Positions 1 to 5,796 of a stretch of DNA of 9,839 bases are shown here, in pieces. The stretch comes from Betaproteobacteria bacterium RIFCSPLOWO2_02_FULL_62_17 (GTDB lineage Bacteria; Pseudomonadota; Gammaproteobacteria; Burkholderiales; SG8-39), in the NCBI GenBank assembly GCA_001770355.1, contig MEQV01000211.1, positions 630 to 10,468 of the forward strand, given 5' to 3'. Position 1 is the stretch's first letter. The number at the start of each line of letters is the position of its first letter. A program made the translations under genes and the position numbers. The notes beneath the pieces are model-generated. The model did no database searches. It was given only the letters and a program-made list of their open reading frames with translations, and was not told where the DNA came from.

Positions 1-833
1 CATTCTTCTTCGCGCGGCAGCGCAAGCGCCGCCCGCAGGCGACGCAAGCCGACCCGCAACTGGTGCAGATACTCGGGATCGTCCTGACCGATAAAGCCGC
101 GTACGTTGGCATGAAACTGTGCCGCCGTCGCCACAATAATCGCGCTGAATGCCTCCTGCGCATTGCTTGCCGCGGTCATTGCCAGCGGTTTGGCCCGTAC
201 CGGCCCGGGAACGGCGCCGGCATTCAGCGCGGCCAGCGCGTAGCCGCGCTCGGCCTTGGATTGCGTACCGGCTCGAAAAGGCAACTCGCCCAGCAGACTT
301 CCCGCAAAATCCAGCAAGGCCACCGCTTCGCCCTGCAGCAGCTCGATTTCCGCCTCGCAGATGGCCTCGCTGGCACCACCGGCCCGTATCTCGCCCTTAT
401 CCAGGCACAACAACGCCGTCGCCCCATCCTGCAATTGCAGTTCGATGCTGCGGCGGCGAAACACGGTTTCGAAGGCGGGGGCGAGCCCCATGCGGACCTT
501 TGTTCGGGAAAACAATTTCGCAAAAAATGGCGCCTCGGCCAGCAACTCGAAATTGAGTTCGCCCGCGGGCACGGGCCACTCGATTTCCTCGCGGCGATGC
601 AGACCGCCGATTTCCTCGCCCGCGCCTTTGAGCGCCTGAATCCAGCGCCGTCCACTGCGTCGCAGCCGCAGTATCACCTGATCGCGGCGCAGCAGCTGCT
701 CCGGCGTGTCGTAATAGATCGTATGCAAAGTGCTGGAACGGCCACGGCTGCGCCTTGCGCGTGAAACCGTGCCGGTGCGTCCGATCCGGGCAAAATCCGC
801 GGCGTCCAGGAGCAGTTTGAGTTCGATTTCCAA
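1..833 (-). CDS. CYTH and CHAD domain-containing protein (partial; C-terminus beyond left edge)
   Basis: The minus-strand frame gives 277 residues and is open to the window edge. The N-terminus has the CYTH signature ExExK (EIELK, residues 2-6), followed by YYDTP (40-44), LRLRR (55-59), a WIQALKG strand (64-70) and the late acidic strand EAEIELL (160-166). These charged residues line the triphosphate and metal tunnel of CYTH enzymes. From about residue 225 a CHAD domain begins, with its hallmark HQLRVGLRRLRAAL (257-270); CHAD helices bind polyphosphate. E. coli YgiF, an inorganic triphosphatase, has the same CYTH-CHAD order, so tripolyphosphate hydrolysis or polyphosphate binding is the likely role; substrate is inferred. 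The only usable start in frame is TTG at 833, because an in-frame TAA lies 30 bases upstream and no ATG or GTG intervenes. No clear Shine-Dalgarno precedes it. About half of the CHAD domain is missing from the window. Confidence 0.9.
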   Translation of the reverse strand, partial: MEIELKLLLDAADFARIGRTGTVSRARRSRGRSSTLHTIYYDTPEQLLRRDQVILRLRRSGRRWIQALKGAGEEIGGLHRREEIEWPVPAGELNFELLAEAPFFAKLFSRTKVRMGLAPAFETVFRRRSIELQLQDGATALLCLDKGEIRAGGASEAICEAEIELLQGEAVALLDFAGSLLGELPFRAGTQSKAERGYALAALNAGAVPGPVRAKPLAMTAASNAQEAFSAIIVATAAQFHANVRGFIGQDDPEYLHQLRVGLRRLRAALALPREEE

Positions 834-1102
834 GGCAGGGCATCGCCGACCGACGGTACTTTATTATCACTCCCGGCCATTTTTCCGGGGTACCCGTTTA
901 TGCAGCAAATTTGACCTGACGCAAAAGAGCGCCGGATTGTGGGACTTCGTGGTGCTGGCGCTGAGCCGGAGCTATCGGCTGATCGGCACATCGGTCGCGA
1001 GGCAGTGCCGGCGCCCGTCTTCACTGTCACAGCTGTACGGCGCACTTGGGCCGCCCCCACAGGGAGGTGCTGGTGCGCTATGCGCACGCTTGCCGCCGCA
1101 TT

Positions 1103-1921
1103 TCAGCGCGCACAGCGAAAGCCGATGTTGTGATGCCCCGAACGCGGCGCACGGGAAAGGTTATGGCCGCGGCTCGTGGTACTGATGCCCTCGGCCGGCC
1201 AGTCGTGGCTGCCGCCGCGCGTCGCGCGCGGCTCGGTGCTGTCCAGGCTCTCGCGGCCATCGTCCATGCGGTAGGGATAGCCGCGATAGACACTGGACAC
1301 CCATTGCCAGACGTTACCCGACATGTCAAGCACGCCAAACGGGCTTGCTCCTTTTGCCAGGGTGCCCACCGGCAAAGTCGCGTTGTAACCAACGCCAAAG
1401 CGCGCGCGTGAACTGTCCGGCGGCGCATTTCCCCAGGGAAATCTTCGTCCATCGAGGCCGCGTGCGGCCTTTTCCCATTCCGCTTCGGTCGGCAGGCGCT
1501 TGCCCTGCCAGGCGCAATATTCGCGCGCGCCGCGCCACGTTACCTCCACCACAGGATGCTGCTCGTATCCCGCATCGGGTTTCCAGCGCCCATCGTGGCG
1601 ATGGATGCGCGCGTCGCGATCGTCCACATCAAAATAGTTCACATTGCGCGGCCCCCTGGGACTGCGCACTTCGAGAAACGCCGCAAACTGCGCATTGGTG
1701 ACCGGCGTGCGGTCGATGAAGAACGTGGGCAGGTTGACCTCATGGACCGGGCGTTCATCGACATTGCCATTGTCGCTGCCCATGCGAAACGGACCCGCCG
1801 GTATTTCGATCATCGTGGTGGTTTCTGCCGCCCGCGAAGCGCTGATCGCCAACGATTGGGACAACATCACCAGCACGCACAGCAGGGCATGCCTGCTTCG
1901 GACACTTAAGTTCAGCCGCAA
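1103..1921 (-). CDS. Exported SUMF1/EgtB/PvdO-fold (formylglycine-generating-enzyme-like) protein
   Basis: The product is about 272 residues if it starts at TTG 1921. The open frame reaches a further TTG at 1969, but 1921 gives a compact signal peptide: a basic n-region (RLNLSVRSRH), a hydrophobic core (ALLCVLVML) and an AxA-like site near ASRAAE. Neither start has a good ribosome site, so the start is uncertain. The mature part is a full FGE-sulfatase domain: MIEIPAGPFRMGS, DERPVHEV, PVTNAQF, HPVVEVTWRGAREYCAW, GKRLPTEAEWEKAARG, FPWGN, SPFGVLDMSGNVWQWV, RGGSHD and the terminal IGFRCAR. In true FGE enzymes the region after GGS carries two copper-binding cysteines (GGSFxCHxxYC); here it reads GGSHDWPAEGISTTS with no cysteine. 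It is therefore probably not a sulfatase-activating enzyme but one of the many uncharacterised SUMF1-fold proteins, acting in the periplasm. It stands alone, with more than 200 bases on either side. Confidence 0.88.
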   Translation of the reverse strand: MRLNLSVRSRHALLCVLVMLSQSLAISASRAAETTTMIEIPAGPFRMGSDNGNVDERPVHEVNLPTFFIDRTPVTNAQFAAFLEVRSPRGPRNVNYFDVDDRDARIHRHDGRWKPDAGYEQHPVVEVTWRGAREYCAWQGKRLPTEAEWEKAARGLDGRRFPWGNAPPDSSRARFGVGYNATLPVGTLAKGASPFGVLDMSGNVWQWVSSVYRGYPYRMDDGRESLDSTEPRATRGGSHDWPAEGISTTSRGHNLSRAPRSGHHNIGFRCAR

Positions 1922-2096
1922 GATTGGATTTTTGCTTGAGTCAATGATGGCACCTGTATTGCCGCCCAAAGGCTGGTGCCATTAAATTGGGTATGACGAG
2001 ACGTGTCAATGGCGATGCCGGCTTTGTACTGCGCAAGCACTTTCCCGTAAGCCAATTGTCAGGTTCAATCCTTGATCCAGTCTGACTACAGCATCT

Positions 2097-2117
2097 CCAG
2101 GGGAACCGGCCCCCTGG
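2097..2117. repeat. Hairpin in the gap between the SUMF1-fold gene and the methyltransferase gene
   Basis: A perfect 7-bp inverted repeat, CCAGGGG and CCCCTGG, encloses a 7-base loop. It lies about 75 bases beyond the stop of the minus-strand methyltransferase gene and could end its transcription, but no T-run follows on the minus strand, so it is not a canonical intrinsic terminator. The rest of 1922-2190 shows no gene I can support. Confidence 0.35.
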
Positions 2118-2190
2118 GCGGCGGGAACAGCAATTTGCGCAGCGCTCAGCGCGATCTGATGATTCGATTCTGCTGCCACGTCATTTTCCG

Positions 2191-2775
2191 CTAGCGCGGC
2201 GGGATCACCCACAGGTATAAATTGCGCTCGCGGTTGTTCGCGCGGATTCTCACCACCTGCTGCGGCGTCCAGTCCTCCATGTCATGGAAGTGCGAAACCA
2301 CACGCGTGCCCGGCACCAGTTCGCGCAGCAGCCGTGGCCGCAGTTTCATGTTCACATCCGGCCACAGAAAAAGCATCACCACGCTGGCGCCGACAATCTC
2401 GGTCTGGAACAAATCCTCGTTGCGGATCTCGATGCGGCCAGCCACACCGGCCTTGTGGGCGTTCGCGCCGGCCTGGGCGGTGCGCCTGGGGTCGATGTCC
2501 ACGCATACGCCGCGCGCGCCGAACTCGCGCACCGCCGTGATGGCGATGCGCCCGTCGCCGCAGCCCAGGTCATACACGACATCGTTCTTATCCACCTTCG
2601 CCAGGCGCAGCATTGCACGCACCACGCCCATGTCCGAAGGTTCGTATTTCACGTCGGGCGCGCGCAGCACCCTGGCCGCCACCGGTTCCTGGGCACGCAA
2701 CGGGCCAGCCAGCAGCACCAGCACCGCAAGCAGGCGCCACGCGAGCAACAGCTTTGCTTCAAATCCCCCGCTCAT
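2191..2775 (-). CDS. Class I SAM-dependent methyltransferase with N-terminal hydrophobic (signal or anchor) segment
   Basis: The product has 194 residues and starts at ATG 2775. Residues 8-28 (KLLLAWRLLAVLVLLAGPLRA) form a basic-hydrophobic segment ending in an AxA-like site (LRAQE), resembling a signal peptide or membrane anchor. The methyltransferase core follows: YEPSDMGVVRAMLRLAKV (44-61), SAM-binding motif I VVYDLGCGDGR (66-76), the acidic motif II end GVCVDID (89-95), the NEDLFQ loop (119-124), then MLFLWPDVN (134-142) and a C-terminal SHFHDMEDW and LYLWVIPP. This pattern matches a family of small bacterial methyltransferase-domain proteins often annotated as methyltransferase-domain or L11-methyltransferase-like; the substrate is unknown. 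The start has only a weak GGGCC ahead of it. Export of a SAM-dependent enzyme would be odd, since SAM is cytoplasmic, so the segment may instead anchor the enzyme facing the cytoplasm. It lies 90 bases downstream of the Bug-family gene and could be co-transcribed with it. Confidence 0.88.
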   Translation of the reverse strand: MSGGFEAKLLLAWRLLAVLVLLAGPLRAQEPVAARVLRAPDVKYEPSDMGVVRAMLRLAKVDKNDVVYDLGCGDGRIAITAVREFGARGVCVDIDPRRTAQAGANAHKAGVAGRIEIRNEDLFQTEIVGASVVMLFLWPDVNMKLRPRLLRELVPGTRVVSHFHDMEDWTPQQVVRIRANNRERNLYLWVIPPR

Positions 2776-2865
2776 GGCCCGATGATGTGGTTGGTGAAAT
2801 GCGGCAAATTCCGCCGGGTAGTCCGCTGCGCCGCGCGAACCGTGCCATCTCGCGTAGACCGGTCT

Positions 2866-3834
2866 CTACTCCATCGTCCACTTATATTGCTTGATGAGCT
2901 TCGCAACCCGCTCGCGATCGGAACGGATCAGCGCGGCGAACTGCTCGGGCGTGCCCACGTTGGGTTCGGTAATGAGGTCGGCGAGAAACGCCGCGAACTT
3001 CGGTTCCCGAAAGGTTCGCACGAATTCGGCGTTGAGGCGCTGCGTCACCACGTCGCTCATGCCCGAAGGCCCGAGCAGTCCCCACCAGGAATGCCCGCTG
3101 GGGAAATCGCCCAGGCCGAGTTCCGCCAGCGTCGGCACCTCGGGGAACATCGCCAGGCGCCTGCTGCCGCTGACCGCCAGCAGCTTCACCTTGCCCGACT
3201 TGATCAGACTCAGGCCACCGTAGGCACCGAGCGCCGCCATGTCGATATCACCCGCCGCGAGCGCGTTGAAGATCTGCGGCCCGCCCGGGTAAGGGATGCC
3301 GGTGATGCCGGTGTTCCATTTGTCGCCAAGAAACAGGCGCGACATGTCCAGGCTCGAGCGCGGCCCGAAAGTTCCAGTGTTGAGCACGCCGGGCTTGGCC
3401 TTGGCGTAGGTCTCAAGCTCTTTCATTGAACCGACCGGCACCGCAGATTTCACGAACACACCGGTGAGGATGTAATAAAGATTGGTGATCGGCCGCAACT
3501 CGCGATCCGCGTCATAAGGCAGCTTCGAATACAGCAACGGGTTCGATACCAGCGGATCGGTGTTCAGCACGCACAGGGTATGGCCATCGGGTGCTGCCTT
3601 CGCGCAGGCCTCGCTCGCCACCACGGAATTGCCGCCCGGACGGTTCTCCATTACCATCGCCTGCCCGAGGCGCGGCTGAATCTCCTCGAAGGCCTTGCGA
3701 AGGATGATGTCCACGCCCGAACCGGGCGGCTGTGGCAGATAAACGCGAATCGGCTTCGTTGGCCAGGACTGAGCGAAAGCGCCAGCAGCAACCACGAACA
3801 GCGAGCACAGCGCGGTGGAAATTATCCTATGCAT
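2866..3834 (-). CDS. Bug/TctC-family tripartite tricarboxylate transporter substrate-binding protein
   Basis: The product has 322 residues. The start is ATG 3834, chosen because AAGGAGGAG lies 6 bases upstream and a signal peptide begins there (MHRIISTALCSLFVVAAGAFA, cleavage likely at AFA-QS); the frame stays open to 3957 but the extension has no such support. The mature protein begins with the family hallmark WPTKPIRVYLPQPPGSGVD (24-42), then VMENRPGGN (61-69), KAAPDGHTL (79-87), NPLLYSKLPYD (98-108), PGGPQIFNALAAGDIDMA (183-200) and FPEVPTLAELG (230-240). These are the two-lobed periplasmic binding proteins that capture carboxylates and similar ligands. The PQPPG loop replaces the common PFPPG of the ligand pocket. 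No TctA or TctB membrane gene is adjacent, as is usual for orphan Bug proteins, so the ligand cannot be predicted. Confidence 0.95.
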   Translation of the reverse strand: MHRIISTALCSLFVVAAGAFAQSWPTKPIRVYLPQPPGSGVDIILRKAFEEIQPRLGQAMVMENRPGGNSVVASEACAKAAPDGHTLCVLNTDPLVSNPLLYSKLPYDADRELRPITNLYYILTGVFVKSAVPVGSMKELETYAKAKPGVLNTGTFGPRSSLDMSRLFLGDKWNTGITGIPYPGGPQIFNALAAGDIDMAALGAYGGLSLIKSGKVKLLAVSGSRRLAMFPEVPTLAELGLGDFPSGHSWWGLLGPSGMSDVVTQRLNAEFVRTFREPKFAAFLADLITEPNVGTPEQFAALIRSDRERVAKLIKQYKWTME

Positions 3835-3840
3835 GGCGAC

Positions 3841-3849
3841 CTCCTCCTT
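3841..3849 (-). promoter_or_regulatory. Strong Shine-Dalgarno of the Bug/TctC gene
   Basis: On the minus strand AAGGAGGAG ends 6 bases before ATG 3834. It is the best ribosome site in the window and fixes the start of the binding protein, excluding the GTG at 3957 as the true start. Confidence 0.85.
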
Positions 3850-3979
3850 GAACGGCGCAAGCTTACCGCGTCTCGAGCAATTTCTCCGCCATCCGGTCGC
3901 CATCCAGCGGCTTGAACTTGTAACTGATGTTAAAGCAGACGGACCCTCGTAGACCACGAATTCGGCGGGCCCTCCCGCT

Positions 3980-4366
3980 CTATAACACCGAGAAAATGCC
4001 GCCTGGGAGCTTCAGAACGGCCACCGACGTGATCTGCAGGAAAAGCAGCAGCGCCAGCGCCCACATCAGGCCCTTTTGCCAACGTGACCATCCCTCGCGG
4101 AATACCAGCAGCACCAGCACGACATAGACCGCAATCAGCGCGAATTTCAATTCGATCCAGGTCGACCATTCCCAGCGCGGCGTAACGGCAACCAGTCCGA
4201 TTGCCGAGAGCAGCAATAGACCGTCGGAGATATGGGGCAATAGCCTCACCCAGGTTTCCTGGGGCTCCGGATAGCCCCTTATCATCCATAGTCCCCGCAT
4301 GAAAAAAAGGGCGAAGCTCGCGGCGACGCAGAAAATATGGAGGTATTTGAGAAATAGGTAACTCAT
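3980..4366 (-). CDS. SirB family (SirB2-like) four-helix inner-membrane protein
   Basis: The product has 128 residues and starts at ATG 4366; GGGAG lies just upstream and the protein begins in the typical family way, MSYLFLKYLHIFCV. There are four predicted membrane helices at about 4-25, 43-62, 71-89 and 98-118. Family hallmarks are the KxLH motif (7-10), FFMRGLWMIRG (21-31) and RLLPHISDGLLLLSA (41-55) with histidines 10 and 45, followed by WIELKFALI (70-78). The name comes from Salmonella SirB2, linked with invasion-gene expression, but the biochemical role of the family is not established. Length matches the family (about 120-130 residues). The frame is open up to 4438, but the extra residues are encoded by an 11-base tandem repeat and look non-coding. 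The gene is divergent from rpfF. Confidence 0.87.
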   Translation of the reverse strand: MSYLFLKYLHIFCVAASFALFFMRGLWMIRGYPEPQETWVRLLPHISDGLLLLSAIGLVAVTPRWEWSTWIELKFALIAVYVVLVLLVFREGWSRWQKGLMWALALLLFLQITSVAVLKLPGGIFSVL

Positions 4367-4380
4367 TGGCTCCCGCGCGC

Positions 4381-4413
4381 TCGATGCGGATTCGATGCGG
4401 ACTCGATGCGGCG
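4381..4413. repeat. Three tandem 11-base repeats, TCGATGCGG plus two variable bases
   Basis: Three head-to-tail copies share TCGATGCGG and differ only in the last two bases (AT, AC, CG). They span 4381-4391, 4392-4402 and 4403-4413, beginning 15 bases upstream of the SirB-like start codon. The 11-base period is close to one helical turn, which would place each copy on the same face of the DNA, as for a regulator binding in tandem. It may also be a simple slippage repeat. Function is inferred. Confidence 0.75.
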
Positions 4414-4531
4414 AACTACTGTGAAGATACAGTATCAATACTACTTTCTTTTGAGCTTGCCCGACGACAAAACTTCAGACCGGAAGATGCCCGTTACATC
4501 GCATTTTGGTCGCCACACAATTCCCGATCAG

Positions 4532-4567
4532 GAGCCATACCCTCTCGGGTTTCCGAGGGCATGGCTC
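4532..4567. repeat. Strong imperfect palindrome (36 bases) upstream of rpfF
   Basis: GAGCCAT (4532-4538) pairs perfectly with ATGGCTC (4561-4567). Inside, CCCTCTCGG (4540-4548) pairs with CCGAGGG (4553-4559) apart from a two-base bulge, and GTTT forms the loop. The right arm can alternatively pair with AGCCAT at 4576-4581, and GCTCAT (4564-4569) with ATGAGC (4580-4585). No gene ends nearby, so it is not an obvious terminator. It could be an operator, a transcribed switch if the rpfF leader starts further upstream, or a dispersed palindromic repeat. Confidence 0.65.
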
Positions 4568-4698
4568 ATTCGGCAAGCCATGAGCTCATGCACGAGGAAT
4601 CCCGCTTCCTAAGGCTCATGTCGTGCCTGCAACTTGCCACGGATCCAATAATTCCTCGAATTTCTTGTTCCAAATCAAATCAGGACATTTCCGGACGA

Positions 4699-4727
4699 TT
4701 GCCACAGAGGTCAAACGCGGGTAAAAA
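4699..4727 (+). promoter_or_regulatory. Candidate sigma-70 promoter for rpfF
   Basis: TTGCCA (4699-4704; five of six matches to TTGACA) is followed after exactly 17 bases by TAAAAA (4722-4727; four of six matches to TATAAT). It lies about 70 bases before the rpfF ATG. This is by eye only; other weak boxes exist nearby, such as TTGCTC at 4747. Confidence 0.4.
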
Positions 4728-4797
4728 GCCGCTATGCAGATGGCATTGCTCAACCATCAGGCATGCTTAATGGACTAATCAACTTAGTGAGGGAACC

Positions 4798-5733
4798 ATG
4801 AATCAGATGACCGAGATCGCAAATCTTCGCTTCCCCTGCAGTCGCGAGAACTCCAATTACGATGTTGAGTTTGATCCGACGACGGGAACAATTTGGGGAT
4901 TTTTCAACCCCAAAGGGACGCCCAACTTCAGCCTGGGATTGCTGGCCGACATTCGCGCCCACGACAGCGCGCTGGAGAAAAACCACGGCACCGTTCAATT
5001 TGCCGGGGAGATGGTCAACGCCAGCTACTACGTCGCCGCATCAAAGGTGCCCGGAGTCTATAACCTGGGCGGCGATCTTTCCTTGTTCATGCTGCTCATC
5101 AAAACGCGCGACAGGCAGGCATTGCTCAACTATGGCAGGTTGTGCATCGACAACATATACCCCCGGATCAATAACTATTTTTGCCCGACCCTGACAACCC
5201 TGTCGCTGGTGCAAGGCGACGCCCTGGGCGGCGGCTTTGAGACGGCGCTGGCCAGCGACATATTGATCGCGGAGGAACGCGCCACCCTTGGCCTCCCGGA
5301 AATACTTTTCAATCTTTTCCCTGGCATGGGCGCTTATAACCTGCTCGCCAGACGCATCGGCATGCAAGCCGCGGAAAAGCTGATTTTGTCGGGAGAATTG
5401 CTCCCCGCGAAAAAATTGCACGAAATGGGGGTGGTGGATATTCTTGCACCGGATGGCCAGGGCGAAAGCGTGACACACGAATGGATCCGCAAGAATCAGA
5501 AGCGCCGCAATGGGTTCCAGTCTGTTCAGCAGGCAAAAAAGATCGTGCAGCCGATCACTCGCGACCAACTGGATCAGATAGTCGAACTATGGGTGGATGC
5601 CGCGCTTCGGCTGGATGAAAAGGACATAAAGATGATGCACAGAATCGTCCGGTCACAATCGCGCCGCACCCAGGTGGAGCAAGGCGGGCAAGCCGAAGAT
5701 ACCGGCGTACTGTCGTTAGCGGCCAGCGCCTGA
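4798..5733 (+). CDS. rpfF: RpfF, DSF (cis-2-unsaturated fatty acid) signal synthase
   Basis: The product has 311 residues and starts at ATG 4798, with GAGGG 4 bases upstream. It is a crotonase-fold enzyme. RpfF proteins convert 3-hydroxyacyl-ACP into cis-2-enoyl-ACP and cleave off the free fatty acid, giving DSF-type quorum signals. The RpfF version of the crotonase pattern is clear: VYNLGGDLSLFMLLI (87-101, oxyanion-hole region), YGRLCIDNIY (112-121), LVQGDALGGGFETAL (137-151) and LPEILFNLFPGMGAYNLL (166-183). Glu148 (GGGFE) and Glu168 (PEILF) correspond to the two catalytic glutamates of Xanthomonas RpfF (Glu141 and Glu161), with the same 20-residue spacing. The C-terminal part carries the usual SGELLPAKKLHEMGVVD. 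The protein is about 20 residues longer than Xanthomonas RpfF (about 289), mainly in the C-terminal tail after residue 290. It converges on the rpfG-rpfC operon, which encodes its cognate sensor; no rpfB acyl-CoA ligase gene adjoins it. Confidence 0.95.
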   Translation: MNQMTEIANLRFPCSRENSNYDVEFDPTTGTIWGFFNPKGTPNFSLGLLADIRAHDSALEKNHGTVQFAGEMVNASYYVAASKVPGVYNLGGDLSLFMLLIKTRDRQALLNYGRLCIDNIYPRINNYFCPTLTTLSLVQGDALGGGFETALASDILIAEERATLGLPEILFNLFPGMGAYNLLARRIGMQAAEKLILSGELLPAKKLHEMGVVDILAPDGQGESVTHEWIRKNQKRRNGFQSVQQAKKIVQPITRDQLDQIVELWVDAALRLDEKDIKMMHRIVRSQSRRTQVEQGGQAEDTGVLSLAASA

Positions 5734-5740
5734 GCAGCGC

Positions 5741-5796
5741 CGGCGGTTCGCCGCGCGATGCGTCCGGGAGGCCGGTAATTCCGGCTTACCCTCCCG
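5741..5796. terminator. Two hairpins between the convergent 3' ends of rpfF and rpfC (probable bidirectional termination)
   Basis: The first hairpin pairs CGGCG (5741-5745) with CGCCG (5749-5753) over a three-base loop. The second pairs CGGGAGG (5765-5771) with CCTCCCG (5790-5796), with an inner stem GCCGG (5771-5775) and CCGGC (5781-5785) around TAATT; base 5771 can belong to either stem. The second overlaps the rpfC stop codon (TAA, 5788-5786) and its last three codons. No long T-run follows on either strand, so rho-independent termination is plausible but not certain. Confidence 0.55.

Larger units (their letters stand above)
4367..4797. other. Divergent intergenic region between the SirB-like gene and rpfF
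   Basis: This stretch of 431 bases has no protein gene I can support. It is richer in A and T than its neighbours. A plus-strand open frame across 4366-4770 shows no recognisable motif and no ribosome site. The region holds a triple 11-base repeat next to the SirB-like gene, a long palindrome near its centre and a candidate promoter near rpfF, each listed separately. It probably carries the control regions of both divergent genes. If rpfF is transcribed from the candidate promoter, its leader is roughly 60-65 bases. Confidence 0.6.

Noticed and set aside
63..764. Plus-strand open frame of 233 codons
   Set aside because: It is antisense to the CYTH-CHAD gene, whose minus-strand translation carries both domain signatures; the plus-strand product has none.
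872..889. CCCGG/CCGGG inverted repeat upstream of the CYTH-CHAD gene
   Set aside because: A 5-bp stem with an 8-base loop is expected by chance in GC-rich DNA and has no supporting context.
2006..2212. Minus-strand open frame of 68 codons downstream of the methyltransferase
   Set aside because: It overlaps the methyltransferase end, has no ribosome site visible and no family resemblance; the stretch also contains a hairpin.
2284..3429. Plus-strand open frame of 381 codons
   Set aside because: It lies opposite the methyltransferase and Bug/TctC genes, both of which have clear family motifs; the plus-strand product is histidine- and arginine-rich without any motif, typical of an antisense shadow in GC-rich DNA.
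3863..3982. Possible gene relic just downstream of the SirB-like stop, in the same frame, ending FKPLDGDRMAEKLLETR and a TAA stop
   Set aside because: The last residues look protein-like, but there is no start codon with a ribosome site, the upstream part is arginine-rich nonsense and I recognise no family. It could be a decayed 3' end, which a protein search would decide.
4366..4770. Plus-strand open frame of 134 codons in the intergenic region before rpfF
   Set aside because: No ribosome site, no recognisable motif, and it is interrupted structurally by the 11-base repeat and the palindrome; more likely a regulatory region.
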